Shown piece by piece: positions 11,775-23,508 of a DNA stretch of 64,000 nucleotides (position 1 is its first letter; each line of letters opens with the position of its first letter). The stretch comes from Mycoplasmataceae bacterium (GTDB taxonomy: Bacteria > Bacillota_I > Bacilli_A > Mycoplasmatales > Mycoplasmoidaceae): assembly GCA_031275175.1 (NCBI GenBank), contig JAISPD010000007.1:27696-91695 (forward strand). The letters run 5' to 3'. The notes under the pieces were generated by a model. That model was given only the letters and a program-made list of their open reading frames with translations, was not told the origin of the DNA and made no database searches. The position numbers were made by a program, and so were the translations under genes.

Positions 11775-12005
11775 CTATTTCTTACCCTGACTTTTCATCA
11801 TATTCATGATTTGACGAATTTGTTGCTCTGATGGTTTACGTCCCATTTGTGCATACATTGCCCGAATTTGATCTTCGGTAATAGGAGGATTCTCACGCAT
11901 TTGTTTTTTAAACATTTTAGTTGCAATATAAAAACCTAATAAACCTCCAACTATCAATCCAAGAACTGGTCCAAGTACTAAACCAGCTATCACTCCTCCA
12001 CCCAT
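11775..12005 (-). CDS. UPF0154 family membrane protein
   Basis: 76 residues. One N-terminal membrane span (about 5-30, Gly/Leu/Val-rich) then a conserved cytoplasmic tail with NPPITEDQIRAMYAQMGRKP and a final QIRQIMNMMKSQ, the hallmark of the UPF0154 family widespread in Firmicutes and mollicutes. Function unknown. Lies 10 nt after transketolase on the same strand, as in other mollicutes where the two are neighbours. Confidence 0.9.
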   Translation of the reverse strand: MGGGVIAGLVLGPVLGLIVGGLLGFYIATKMFKKQMRENPPITEDQIRAMYAQMGRKPSEQQIRQIMNMMKSQGKK

Positions 12006-12015
12006 AGTTAACTCC

Positions 12016-13992
12016 TTATTTTAAAGTTTGGTATCACTCAATAATTTTATTAGTTATTTTTTGTGGTGTCAAATCAAAAAAGTTAATTAAATCTACTGGT
12101 TTGCCAGATTTACCAAATTGATCAATCCCAATGGTTAAATCTGCATATTTATATCATGGAGCAGTTGATGCTAATTCAATACTTACAATTGGTTTATTAT
12201 CCAATATGCTTGCTTTGTAGTTAGATCCTTGCGCTTCAAACAATTCGATCGATGGTATGGAAATCACCCTCGCTTCAATCTTATTGTTTTTAAGCAATTC
12301 ACTTACTTCAATTGCTGTTGGTACTTCACTTCCAGTAGCAATAATGTTCAGATTATGTTTATTGACTGGATGAATTACATAACCTCCCAATTTAGCTTCA
12401 TTCATATCTGAAGGAAATTGTTTAAAGTTACCTCTTGAAGTAATAATGGTAATAGGTTTGTCAACAGATTTAATTGCGTATGACATCGCTAATTGACATT
12501 CTGTTAGATTAGCTGGTCTAAATACGTAATGATTGGGAATCAAACGTAGTGTAGGAATTTGTTCGATTGGTTGATGGGTTGGTCCATCTTCACCTACAGT
12601 AATGCTATCATGACTAAATACATTCACTGCAGGAATATGATTAATCGCTGCTAATCTAATCGCATTTTTGTTGTAATCACTAAAGGATAAAAAGGTTGAG
12701 GTAATGGCCTTGCAACCACCATGAATGGTAATTCCGTTATTAATAGCTGCCATAGCAAATTCACGCACCCCATAATAAATGTTTTGGCCATTTTTATTCT
12801 TATCGTCAAATGCAATTGATTTTTTGTGAGTTATTAAAGTGGAGGCTGTTAAATCTGCTGCCCCCACCATGATAGTGTCGTTATTTTCTAATACCGGTTG
12901 TAATACATCACTTAATAAATTACGAGTAGCAACTTCTGGTATAATGGTAAAATTTTTGTATCAGTTCAAATCAAAATCAAACTGATTCTTACTTAATTTA
13001 ATGAATTGATTGTACAGATTAATATCTTTACCTTCAAGTTTCTGTAAATTCATATTAAATTGTCGATGAGCTTCAATCCCTCGTTTACGAAAAATATTCA
13101 TGTCTTGTTGAACACTTTGGTGAATCACAAATGGTTCAACTTTATAATTTAAATTATTGCGTAATTCTTGAATTTGGTCTTCAGTCAACGGTGTTCCGTG
13201 CACACTATTCGTATTTTGGAAACGACTACCATAACCAATAATCGTGTTACATTCAATAACCGTTGGTTTTGAATTTAACTTTGCTTTAGCTACCGCTGCA
13301 GAAACTGCTCAAGTGTGGTTAGCATTAGGTACTTTAATATAGTCTCAATCATATGCTTTAAATAATTTCTTAACATCATATTTGGTAGAATCGGTTACTT
13401 TTCCATCCAACTGAATGTGATTTGAATCATATAGCATAATTAATTTGTTTAATTTTAATCTTCCTGCTAAGGCAATTGCTTCTTGAGCCACACCCTCTTC
13501 TAAACAACCATCGCCAAATAAAACATAAGTATGGTGATTGATGAAATTAAAATATTTATTAAATTTATTGGCCAGTTTGCTTTCAGCAATCGCCATACCC
13601 ACTCCCATAGCAATACCTTGGCCTAATGGGCCTGTACCAACTTCAACTCCCTGTAAAATATGATTTTCAGGATGTCCTGGGCATTTAGAATTTAATTGAC
13701 GAAATTTTTTTAAATCATCCATGCTAATTGATTTGTAACCAGCGATGAGCATCGTCGCATACAATAAAGCACTTCCGTGACCTGCTGATAAGACAAAACG
13801 ATCGCGATTAAAATATGTTGGTTCTTCAATGTTGACGCATAAATGATTACGAAATAGAGCATACATGATTGGTGCAGCTCCTAAAGCTATTCCGGGGTGA
13901 CCAGATTTTGCTTTAGTAATGGCTTCTACGGCTAATAGACGAATCGTGTTAGTACTTAATTTAGAATATTTAGTGATTTGCTTTCTGAACAT
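12016..13992 (-). CDS. tkt: Transketolase
   Basis: 658 residues, normal length. Moves two-carbon ketol units between sugar phosphates with thiamine diphosphate, linking glycolysis with pentose phosphates and so with nucleotide synthesis. N-terminal block KAKSGHPGIALGAAPIMYAL, an H-GSALLYA substrate motif, the ThDP site GDGCLEEG...YDSNHIQLDG (about 155-192), a central pyrimidine-domain stretch GVREFAMAA and a C-terminal domain from about 535. Several UGA Trp codons. Probably co-transcribed with the UPF0154 gene; yebC lies 50 nt upstream on the same strand. Confidence 0.97.
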
Positions 13993-14041
13993 TTTGATTT
14001 CCTTGATTGGGAATTATATCAGTAACATTTTTAAACTTTCA

Positions 14042-14755
14042 TTAATCACCTTCATAATTTGTAACGATTCATTGGATATCATCATCTTGATCACAAGCAT
14101 CAATAAATTTTTCTAATCGCCTTTTATCATCTAGATTTAATCCATTAATGGGGTTCTGTGGTAATAATTTAATTTCGGCATCTAATATTTCAATTTGATT
14201 CCTTTTTAAAATATCTTTAGTTTTATAAAAATCTGCTGGGACAGTTTTAATTTCAATGGCGTCAGCTTGTTCAATCACATCAATAACATTACATGGTAAA
14301 GTTAATTCCATAATTTTATCAACATCATTATTTGCTTTTTTATAAACCGCGATGTATCCGACATTATCAAAGAAAATTTTCACACTATTAGGTTTCGCTA
14401 TTTGTCCGTGTAATTTAGTTAGATAACTATTAAGATTACTAATGGTACGATTAATATTGTTGGTTAATGCACTAATTACTAGTTGCAAACCGTTGGGACC
14501 ATAACATTCAAATTCTTTTAATTCCATTTGGTCATTTTCTTTATTTGAACCATTGATATTTCGTTCAATGGATTCACGCGACAAATTATTTTGTAATGCT
14601 TTATCTACGGCTGCTTTTAAACGCGGATTGGCTTCAATATTTGGCCCACCAACTTTAACAGCAGCTTTAATTTCACGTGCTAATTTTTGTCATAATTTTG
14701 CTTGTAATTGTTGTCTACGATTGGTTTGATTAGCAACTAAATGTTTACGTGGCAT
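14042..14755 (-). CDS. yebC: YebC/PmpR-family protein
   Basis: 237 residues. N-terminal MPRKHLVANQTNRRQQ... then KLAREIKAAVKVGGPNIEANPRLKAAVDKA, the conserved YebC domain-1 block; later ECYGPNGLQLVISALTNNINRT (domain 2) and a C-terminal acidic domain. Members are described as transcription regulators and, more recently, as translation factors helping ribosomes at proline runs; which applies here is not shown by sequence. ATG chosen because the conserved start MPRKH follows directly. Confidence 0.92.
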
Positions 14756-14801
14756 GCTTGAATTATATAAATGATTTCTTTAGAAACTATAAAGATCAAT
14801 T

Positions 14802-15700
14802 AAGTTATTTCGTTAGCATTTGGTATGCCCGTTTGCTGTCAAATTTTAAATCTTAACATCCGTTGCTGCTCATATTGTTGTTGTAAAGTTAAATTCTTGA
14901 ACTCGGGTATGCTTTGCTACTTACTCGTAAATTATTAGCACTAACTCATTGCTCATCATACTGTTGTTTGCCGTGTCCCTATGATGTTGTATCCAGTTTT
15001 ATTGATTGTTACACTAACTGAAGTTCCATCTGTTCACGTGCCTATGATGAGCAAATGTATATTTATTATTATTGATATTATAAGTAACATCTTTGAGATA
15101 CACTTCATTGCCCGTATCAACTAAAATTGTAATGTAGCTTGTTTTAAACAAGCAATTTGTTGAGAAACATTAAAGGACAATTCAGCGGTTGTGGAAGTAT
15201 TTGATCTTCCGTATTGATTGTAAACTATTAACCGTAATATTCGTCGTTCATCATATTGTTGTTCGCAGTGTTCCTGTAATATCATATCCAGACTTGTTAA
15301 TGGTTAAGCTAATTAAAGTTCCGTTTGTTCATGCGCCTTCTATATCTAAAGTATATCTATGATCATTGATATTGTAATTAACAGCTGTAATGACAACTGC
15401 TTTGTTTGATACAACAATGTCATTTTGGCGCGACAAACCAGCAATTTTTTCTGAAACATAAAATGTTAATTGAGTGGTTAATATAAGGCCTGATGTTCCG
15501 TTTACTCCTAAGCTAAAAACATTAACACTTATATTTACATTGGGTAAGTCGCCTTGAGTACATGAAACACTAATCATAGACGCTCCCATACCCATGCATG
15601 CTGTTACCCCAAGCAACGTAATTAATTTTCGCTTAATACTAATTTCTTTATTAATATTTTTTAATGCTCATTTTTTTTGTAGTCCTCGCCCGTATAACAC
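14802..15700 (-). pseudogene. Decayed lipoprotein with tandem ~95-residue domains
   Basis: Signal peptide KRKLITLLGVTACMGMGASM followed by lipobox-like ISVSC, then one readable domain (about 15580-15255) ending WTNGTLISLTINKSGYDITGT. A second copy follows in shifted frames: SNTSTTAELSFNVSQQIACL, then DVTYNINNNKYTF, then WTDGTSVSVTINKTGYNIIGT, each in a different frame and interrupted by stops. A third partial copy is worse. At least four frame changes, so the gene is dead as a whole. The start is unclear: GTG at 15700 or TTG at 15706. A truncated lipoprotein from domain 1 alone could still be made. Confidence 0.75.
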
Positions 15701-15712
15701 ATGCAATGAGCT

Positions 15713-15743
15713 ATTAATCTTTTATTGAATAGTAAAGATTAAT
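15713..15743. repeat. Inverted repeat upstream of the lipoprotein remnant
   Basis: Perfect 10-bp arms ATTAATCTTT and AAAGATTAAT separated by 11 nt. It lies just upstream of the pseudogene start and may be an old operator or a leader hairpin. The stretch from here to 15841 shows no coding signal. Confidence 0.45.
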
Positions 15744-15841
15744 CTATAAGAGTTAATTTTCACACGCGCAAGAAAAAAGCAATATCGTAATAATTATTAA
15801 ATTTCTTTACTTAAAAATTAAATAAGCATTTATAAAAATTT

Positions 15842-15877
15842 AAAAAGAATTCTTACGAAAGTGAAGAATTCTTTTTT
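15842..15877. terminator. Bidirectional rho-independent terminator
   Basis: Stem AAAAAGAATTCTT / AAGAATTCTTTTT around a 9-nt loop, with U-runs in both directions. It ends the minus-strand tRNA cluster. Confidence 0.8.
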
Positions 15878-15897
15878 AAGACAATTTTATTTTGACA

Positions 15898-15974
15898 TGG
15901 TGGAGCTTATAGGACTCGAACCTATAACCAACCGATTATGAGTCGGGGGCTCTAACCAATTGAGCTAAAGCTCC
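15898..15974 (-). tRNA. tRNA-Ile2 (anticodon CAT, needs lysidine)
   Basis: 77 nt with encoded CCA. Acceptor GGAGCTT pairs fully with AAGCTCC, so it is not an initiator. Anticodon loop CTCATAA, T-loop TTCGAGT. The body closely follows bacterial Ile2 tRNAs (TAGCTCA, GGTTAGAGC), which are read as Ile after CAU is modified by TilS. Assignment over elongator Met is by resemblance. Confidence 0.85.
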
Positions 15975-15979
15975 CATTA

Positions 15980-16056
15980 TGGTAGCAGGGGTGAGGGTCG
16001 AACTCACGACACCCCGGGTATGAGCCGAGTTCTCTAACCAACTGAGATACCCTGCC
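15980..16056 (-). tRNA. tRNA-Met (anticodon CAT)
   Basis: 77 nt with encoded CCA. Acceptor GGCAGGG against CCCTGCT with a G-U first pair, D-arm TATCTCAGTTGGTTAGAGA, anticodon loop CTCATAC, T-arm GTGAG-TTCGACC-CTCAC. Paired 1-72 position favours elongator Met. 5 nt from the Ile2 gene. Confidence 0.88.
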
Positions 16057-16059
16057 ATC

Positions 16060-16136
16060 TGGTCGGGAAGACAGGATTCGAACCTGCGACCCCCTGGTCC
16101 CAAACCAGGTGCTCTACCAAGCTAAGCTACTTCCCG
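16060..16136 (-). tRNA. tRNA-Pro (anticodon TGG)
   Basis: 77 nt with encoded CCA. Acceptor CGGGAAG / CTTCCCG, anticodon loop TTTGGGA, T-loop TTCGAAT. First gene of the Pro-Met-Ile2 cluster, starting 88 nt after the gpmI stop; it may be read from the same transcript. Confidence 0.95.
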
Positions 16137-16224
16137 AAAATTATTATTTGATATTATGAATATATGGGCTCATACTCACCATATCAACTTTTCATTATAT
16201 ATTTAGGTTTAATTTTCTGAATTA

Positions 16225-17739
16225 TTATTTTTTTAGTAATGATGGTTGATCCATTTCTGAAGGGATGTCTATGCTCATGTAATCTAAGATGGTTGGAGCA
16301 ATATTACTCAATTTACCACCGTCATTAAGTTTAACATGATCGTCTGTAACAATGAAAGGTACCGGACTTAAGGTATGTGCAGTAACTTTATGACCGTGTT
16401 GATCAATTTCCTCATCTGCATTTCCATGATCTGCAGTAACAAACATTGTAAATTTATGATTTTGTGCCTGTTGATAAATTTTACCAATCATTTGGTCAAC
16501 GACTTCTACCGCTTTAATTGTTGCATCTAAATTTCCAGTATGTCCAACCATGTCACCATTAGCAAAATTACAAATGATGACATCATTGTTTGGCATGTTA
16601 GATATTAATTTGTCGCAGACTTCTTGTGCGGACATTTCTGGTTTTAAATCATAGGTGGCAATCTTTGGTGAAGGAACAATAATTTTAGTTTCATGGGGAT
16701 ATGAGATTTCAATTCCCCCATCAAAAAAGAAAGTGACATGTGCATATTTTTCTGTCTCTGCAATCCGTAATTGACGTAATTGATGCTTGGCAATAATTTC
16801 ACCTAAAGCATTCTTTAATTCAATTGGTGGATAAGCTACCATGGATGGTTGAATACCTTCATAATTCATCATGGTGACAAAATACAAATTATGACAACGT
16901 TTTTTTGGTTGATATTCATAATATGTTGAATTGTAAATTAGGTGGGATAATTCTCGAGCACGATCTGGACGGAAATTAGCAAAAATAACTGCATCATTGT
17001 CATTTAATGTGATGCTTGATTTTTCATATGCTCCATTTAAAGCGGGGACTATAAATTCATCAGTAACATTTTGCTCATACATTGAGTTAATGTATTGGAT
17101 AGGATCAGGAAATTTATTAGTAACCTCCCCTAGTAATGCTTGGTATGCCTTTTCAACGCGTTCTCATCTTTTGTCACGATCCATGGCATAATAACGTCCC
17201 GCAATCACTCCCAATTTAATATTATTTGCTTGTAGTGCTGGTAAAATTGTGTTTTGAAAATCAGTTAATAATGTTTTTGGTGGCACATCCCTACCGTCAC
17301 CAAAAGCATGAAAGATAGTATCAATATTATGATCTTTAGCTAATTTAAATAAGGCTAAAATATGTTCTAAATTAGAATGCACACCCCCAAAACTTGCCAA
17401 ACCCATAATGTGTAATTTACTACGATGTTTTTGTACATGTGTAATCGCAGCCAAGAATGCTTTGTTTGAATAAAAAGTGCCTTCTTGTAATGATTTATTA
17501 ATTAATGATAGGCCAGTATAAACAATTCTTCCTGCACCAATATTTAAATGACCAACTTCAGAATTGCCCATTTGCCCTTTTGGTAAACCAACTGCTTCCT
17601 CTGATGCCAACAATTGTGTGTGAGCGTATTTTTGCATTAGCATATCAATATTTGGTTTATTAGCTAAAGCAACCGCATTACCAGAACGTGTGCTTCTTAA
17701 ACCTATACCATCCATGATTATTAAAATAACTTTTTTCAT
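16225..17739 (-). CDS. gpmI: 2,3-bisphosphoglycerate-independent phosphoglycerate mutase
   Basis: 504 residues. Interconverts 3- and 2-phosphoglycerate in glycolysis. Metal ligand Asp in IIMDGIGL (about 6-13), nucleophilic Ser in MGNSEVGHLNIGAGR (about 57-71), and the C-terminal metal cluster FVTADHGNADE with a following DQHGHKVTAHT (about 412-435). Start overlaps the tpiA stop by 1 nt (TAATG), so the two are coupled. Three UGA Trp codons. Confidence 0.97.
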
Positions 17740-18527
17740 TATTGACCTTGTGTAAATTTTTGATAATTAGGAGATGAACGGATAATGTCATAAAATTTTT
17801 GTGGATCAAGTGATGCCCCACCAACTAGTACTCCATTAACATGTTGAATACGTAAGATCTCGGCTGCGTTTTTTTCATTAACACTGCCTCCATATAATAA
17901 AGGAATCTTATCTACATTTTCTTTAACTAAATTTTGTAGAATCTTTTTTATCTCATGAAATGTTTTTTGAATTAATTCAGCAGTAGCAGTTTTACCAGTA
18001 CCAATTGCCCAAACTGGTTCATAAGCAATAATGAGTTGGGTAATTTTACTTGGATTAATATTTTGCAATGCAAGCTCTAATTGTTTTTGCAAAACATTAA
18101 TGGTTTGCCCACTTTCAAATTCATTTAAGGTTTCGCCTATGCATAGAATAGGTGTCATATTTTGTTCTAGTAAAACCTGGTTTTTTTTATTAATTATGGT
18201 ATCTGTCTCATGTAAGTGAGAACGCACTTCAGAGTGACCAATCAATACCATATTAACATCTAAATCTTTCAACATATTAAAAGAAACTTCACTTGTAAAC
18301 GCCCCACTAATATTTGCATTAGCATTTTGGGCAATAACATTTGTTGTAGTTTTATTTAATGTTTGGAAAATACTTAAACCTACATATGTCGGAGCAATGC
18401 CAACAATGATTGGTAGGTTTGATAAATTTGCATCATGATTTCATAAATTATTAAATTCATGACAAAATGATTGAATTTCATTTTTTGTTTTAAACATTTT
18501 TCAATTTCCTAAAATGTATTGTTTCAT
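17739..18527 (-). CDS. tpiA: Triosephosphate isomerase
   Basis: 262 residues. Converts dihydroxyacetone phosphate to glyceraldehyde 3-phosphate. Catalytic Lys in GNWKM (about 7-11), His in IGHSEVR (about 96-102), Glu in AYEPVWAIGTGKTA (about 170-183), and phosphate loops YGGSVNEKN and GVLVGGASL. The Trp in GNWKM is UGA, which hides the true start under the standard code. Sits between the phosphohexomutase gene (3 nt gap) and gpmI (1 nt overlap). Confidence 0.97.
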
Positions 18528-18530
18528 ATT

Positions 18531-20165
18531 CTATTTCTCCATTAACATCTTTTGAAAGATGGTATTAAGCTTATTATATTGATTAGTTAAAGATGATTGT
18601 GTGTCACCGAATAAATTGTAATAGATTTTAAATTTAGGTTCAGTACCACTCATTCGAAATTTAATTCATCCGCCATTTATTAAATGTCATTCTAAACAAT
18701 CGCCTTTGAGATTTCAATATTTGCTTGTAATAGTTAAATCACCAATCGTTTTATTTTTGTATTTTTTTAACATTTGCATTTTCTGTTCAATTACTGGTTT
18801 TCAATTAAGCATGTCATAATTGTATGCCACAGTTTTGCCAAACCATTGACCATATTGAGGATAAATTTCTTTTTCAAGAACATCAATGAAATCCATTCCT
18901 TGTTTTTGATAAACTGCGTATATTTCTAAAGCTAATGCTGATGCAGTAAAAGAATCTTTATCACGATTAATAGTTGTGTTTAATGCACCAATGGCTTCTT
19001 CAAAAGCAACTACAAAAGATTCTTTATTACCTATTTCAGTAATCTTGGCGCCCATTCATTTAAAACCAGTGCCGGTACGATATACTTTGCCACCATATTT
19101 TTTAATTATGCAATCAATTAAATTGGTGGAGACATACGAAGACACAACATATGGTTTCTTTATAAATTTACGCTTCTTTAAAACATAGTAAGTGTAAATG
19201 ATGCCCATTTCATTACCACTAATTAATCTTCATTTATTTTGATGTTTGATGCATATTGCCATTCGATCTGCATCTGGATCTACACCAATACAAATTAGAC
19301 TACCAATTTTTTCAGCTAACTTAATTGCGAGTGCAAACGAATTAATATCTTCAGGATTAGAAATCGGAGAATTAACGAATGTTGGACTATAAAACATTTG
19401 GGCAGTAACAGGTTTAATATTAAAACCCAAAGTATGTAAAAATTTTGGTAATAACTTACATGCTGTACCGTGATGTGCAGTAAGGACAACAGGGAAATTT
19501 TTATCTTTTTTTTGTAATTTTTTATTATCAATTAAAACTTGTTGAGCATCTTTAAAGTAACGATTGATAATACTTTTATTTAAATAACTGATTAATCCTA
19601 ATTGTGGTTGATATGTGATATCTAAGATATCAGCTGGTTTAATTAATTTTTTGTCAATCTTTTTAACAACATTTGGTAATACTTGTGAACCATCATTATG
19701 ATATGCTTTAAAACCATTGTAAGTTTTAGGATTATGACTAGCAGTGATAATAATTCCACCAACTGCCTTTGTTACCCTAATAGCATAAGAGACGATTGGT
19801 GTGGGAATTAAGTGGTTATTAGGGAATAAAACCGCATTAATTTTAAAAGCTGATAAAACTTTCGCTACTAGTTTTGCAAATGTAGTGGAATGTAATCGAT
19901 TATCATGACCGATGATGACAGTTTTGTTTATCCCATACTCATCCACAATGTATCGTGCATAAGCTTGTGCTAGATTAGTATATGTAAAACGATTCATTCT
20001 CGTGGTTCCAAGTCCCATTTTTCCACGTACTCCAGCTGTGCCAAAATGTAACGATTCATTGGCAAAAAAAACATTGCGTTCAGCTGGTGTTAATTTTTGT
20101 GTTTCTTGCCGCTCTTTTTTAGTCAATTTATTAGAGGTTAGTCATTTTTGATATATAAAACTCAT
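18531..20165 (-). CDS. Phosphoglucomutase/phosphomannomutase
   Basis: 544 residues, alpha-D-phosphohexomutase family. FGTAGVRGKMGLGTTRMN near 43-60, phosphoserine loop IITASHNPKTYNGFK near 142-156, metal loop GVDPDADRM near 292-300, and phosphate loop FRMSGTEPK near 502-510. All catalytic elements present. Supplies glucose-1-phosphate or mannose-1-phosphate for glycolipids, or converts deoxyribose/ribose phosphates from the nucleoside genes nearby; in M. pneumoniae the homolog (annotated manB/cpsG) also lies next to the deo genes. First gene of the operon with tpiA and gpmI. Confidence 0.95.
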
Positions 20166-20215
20166 GATAGGACATTCGATGTGCTTGTTATTATATAAAG
20201 ATAATCATCCTATAC

Positions 20216-21154
20216 ATGTCTAACCATAAGGAACAAATGTATGAAAAAAACAATTTAAAATGACAACTACCTTTAATCATAGCAATGTCTGGATTAACTT
20301 TAATCTTCGGTTTACTTTAATACAAGTTGCGTATCACACAAACAACAAGTTAATTACATTTTACACCGTGGATTAAGTTCTTGATATTTTGAAAACACAG
20401 CCAGTGCTTTCAAAGCTGCAGGAAATTCATTAAGTGCGTATGGCATTGAAACAGATATTTATTTATCTAAGACTAATGATTTCAATGAATATCCATTAGT
20501 TTGTTCACATGATATTAATCCATTTAGACAAAAGGATAATTTACAAAGAAATGCTAGTGGTACATTAAACGGAACACTTGGTAAATGCAACCACAGACCT
20601 GCAGCCTTTGATTCTTTATGAAATTCTCAAACCGGTCACAAATCGTTCAACTATCCTTGTCAGAAATTAAAAATCAAGCACTATGAACAGGTTTTTGTGG
20701 AGTTAACAAAGATCCTTCACATGGATCAATCAATGATCAAATCGTAATGAGCGATGTTTACAATTATTACGGTATCAGCGGCACTTATACAGTTCCGACT
20801 TTCATTGAGTATTTAAAAATTTGTCAAACACGTAACAAAGAAGCCATCATTGAAATTAATGAAGATATTCATATTGCATCTACTGCAAATTTACTTCTCA
20901 AGAAATTTCAAAAATTGTGTTGAGCAGATTACGGTTTTCAAAATTCAACTGCGTGTGCTTACCGTGCATTAAATAATAACCAAAATATTGATGTAGATTT
21001 AAGCGTCTTATTAGCAAACGATGGACAAGATATCGTTAAATCAACTCACGAGAAGCATTTGTTAGTCAACGCTTGAACAGTCAATGATGTTAATGATCGT
21101 GATAAATTAATTAAATTAAATGTTGATCAAATTACTGGTAATGTTGTTTGATAA
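20216..21154 (+). pseudogene. Glycerophosphodiester phosphodiesterase, frameshifted
   Basis: Homologous to the intact gene at 33802-34920. N-terminal membrane segment LPLIIAMSGLTLIFGL is followed by a frameshift near 20318; then HRGLSSWYFENTASAFKAAG and ETDIYL in another frame, with SHDINPF; a second frameshift near 20660 moves to SEIKNQALWTGFCGVN and on to the end LVNAWTVNDVNDRDKLIK. The catalytic HRG, E-x-D and HD residues survive, so decay looks recent. Converges on cdd. Confidence 0.85.
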
Positions 21155-21541
21155 TTATTTTAAAGTAAAAGCAAAGGGGAGCAGCTTTTTAAAAGAATAT
21201 TCTTTCATTGCACCATTTGATTGATACACATATATAGGAAAATCGTTTTTAGCAAATTCAGCCATTACTTGGCGACAAGCACCACAAGGGATTGCACTTT
21301 TATTCTTTGTTTTGCTCAACGCTAACAAATGTATGGCCGTGATCTGTTTAGCACCAGCAGTGATCGCGGAACCAATGGCATTTCGTTCGGCACACATCGA
21401 TAAGGAATATGATGAGTTTTCCATATTCACACCACTAAAATTTCCTTTGTCTGTTTCTACAATTGCAGCTACTTTAAAATGTGAATATGGAGCATAAGAT
21501 TTCTTAATAATTTGTAAAAGTTCTTGATAGCGATTTTTCAT
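21155..21541 (-). CDS. cdd: Cytidine deaminase
   Basis: 128 residues. Deaminates cytidine and deoxycytidine. Zinc site with Cys in MCAERNAIG (about 50-58) and PCGACRQV (about 87-94). Follows deoA by 2 nt, completing the nucleoside salvage block deoD-deoC-deoA-cdd known from M. pneumoniae. The pseudogene's stop lies directly against its stop. Confidence 0.96.
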   Translation of the reverse strand: MKNRYQELLQIIKKSYAPYSHFKVAAIVETDKGNFSGVNMENSSYSLSMCAERNAIGSAITAGAKQITAIHLLALSKTKNKSAIPCGACRQVMAEFAKNDFPIYVYQSNGAMKEYSFKKLLPFAFTLK

Positions 21542-21543
21542 TT

Positions 21544-22851
21544 TTATTTATCCATTACCTTAATAATAATCGGTTTAGTCTTATGAAGACATTTTTTACT
21601 AATATGCAAGTTGTCAAGAAATTGTTTGACTAGAGATTGATCAATTGGTTTAGAGGAATAAAACGTGGCAACTGGTTCATTTTTAGTAACAAATTCATCA
21701 TTAATTTTATTTAAAAAAATCCCTGCATGATAATCGATCGGATCTTCTTTGTGCAAACGACCAGCACCTAAATGAAAAGATATTAATCCAATAGCTTTAG
21801 TCGAATGATAATTAACATATCCAGTATTAGGAGCTTTAATGATTAATTTATGTTTGGGGTGGAAATAACGACCATTTTGTAATAAAGTCATGTTTGCTTG
21901 TTGAGCTTTTACTCATTGATAAAAAACTTTTAATGCTTTGCCAGACTTAATTACATCATCAATTAATTCAATGCCAACATTTCTTTTGGTAATTTTTTTG
22001 GTTGCCAAAAGAATATCACACACAAAATCATAAATAAGTTTTTTGACATTTAAACATTCTGGGTGACCTTTTAAAAAATCAATGGATGCTTTAATTTCTA
22101 TGGCGTTACCAATGGCTCGCCCTAAAGGTTGCTCCATATTAGTTATATGTACAATTGCTCGACGTTGATACTTTTTAAAAATTTTAAGTAACGCTGTTGC
22201 CAATTTACTAGCGTCACTAACGGTTTTGCAAAAACCACCATTACCCACTTTTACATCTAAAAAAATATAGTCTGTTTTTAATGCCAACTTTTTGCAAACG
22301 ATTGATGAAGCAATTAATGGAACGGATTGGACTGTACTAGTGGCATTACGCAAATTATAAATGGTACGATCAGCTGGAGTAATTTCACTGGTTTGTGCCA
22401 TAATAAACATTCCCACATTTTTTAATAAACTTGAGTATTGTTTTCGACGTAAATTACAATTAACACCAATAGATTCTAATTTATCAATGGTACCACCAGT
22501 GTGACCTAACCCTTTCCCAGATAATTTAGCCACTTTCAAACCTAGTGCTACACAAATTGGTGCAAGAATTAAAGAAACTTTATCGCCCACCCCACCTGTA
22601 GAATGTTTGTCGATGATAATACCAGAGGTTTGGTGTAAATCTATAATACTGCCTGATCTTAACATGGCATCAGTTAAAAGAAATGTTTCTTCATCATTCA
22701 TGCCATTGATATTAACAGCCATTAATAAAGCAGCAGCTTGATAATCCTTAATATTTTTTTGATTTACTAATTGATCAATAAAAAAATCAATCTCTGCTTT
22801 AGATAATGATTTTTTAGTGCGTTTTTTTTCAATGATTGAAAGAATATCCAT
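21544..22851 (-). CDS. deoA: Pyrimidine-nucleoside (thymidine) phosphorylase
   Basis: 435 residues. Cleaves thymidine/uridine with phosphate to base and (deoxy)ribose-1-phosphate. KHSTGGVGDKVSLILAP near 83-99 is the phosphate site and SGKGLGHTGGTIDKLES near 114-130 the family signature; C-terminal beta-hairpin domain from about 340. The KAQQ-region Trp near 315 is UGA. Start lies 4 nt after the deoC stop. Confidence 0.96.
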
Positions 22852-22855
22852 GAGC

Positions 22856-23497
22856 CTAATCTTGCATTAAAGCTATTCCGCGTGAAGTACCAATACGATT
22901 TGCACCTGCTTTGATAAGTGCTAACATATCTTGACGAGTTTTAATTCCTCCAGAAGCTTTGATGCTAATTTTATTGCCAACACATTTTTTAAATAGCTTA
23001 ACGTCAGCAACCGTAGCTCCTCCACTACTGAAACCTGTAGATGTTTTAATGAAATCAGCTTTGGCAGCCATAACACATTTACATGCATTAATTTTGTCAA
23101 CCCTATTTAATAAAGCAGTCTCTACGATTACTTTTAAAATTAATGAACCACATGCTTTTTTTACTAACTTAATTTCATTAACAACATCTGTTAATTGTTT
23201 TGCTTTTAACCAAGAAATATTTACAACCATATCTATTTCTTGTGCCCCATTTTTAATAGCATCAATGGTTTCTTTGATTTTGGTTTTTGTAGTGTTACTT
23301 CCTAAAGGAAAACCAATCACGGTACATATCTTAACTTTTGAATTAGCTAATTGTTTTTTACATAGTGGTACATAATCTGGATTAACACAAACTGACATAA
23401 AATTGTGAATTCTAGCTTCTTGACATAACTTGACAATTTCTTTAGCTGTAGCATCAGCTCTTAAAAGTGTGTGATCAATGTATTTATTGTATTCCAT
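22856..23497 (-). CDS. deoC: Deoxyribose-phosphate aldolase
   Basis: 213 residues. Splits deoxyribose-5-phosphate to glyceraldehyde-3-phosphate and acetaldehyde. IDHTLLRADAT at 7-17, CVNPDYVPL, Schiff-base Lys in ADFIKTSTGFSSGGAT near 146-161, and ASGGIKT near 181-187. Feeds nucleoside sugar carbon into glycolysis together with deoD and deoA on either side. Confidence 0.97.
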   Translation of the reverse strand: MEYNKYIDHTLLRADATAKEIVKLCQEARIHNFMSVCVNPDYVPLCKKQLANSKVKICTVIGFPLGSNTTKTKIKETIDAIKNGAQEIDMVVNISWLKAKQLTDVVNEIKLVKKACGSLILKVIVETALLNRVDKINACKCVMAAKADFIKTSTGFSSGGATVADVKLFKKCVGNKISIKASGGIKTRQDMLALIKAGANRIGTSRGIALMQD

Positions 23498-23508
23498 AAA
23501 ATTCTCAA

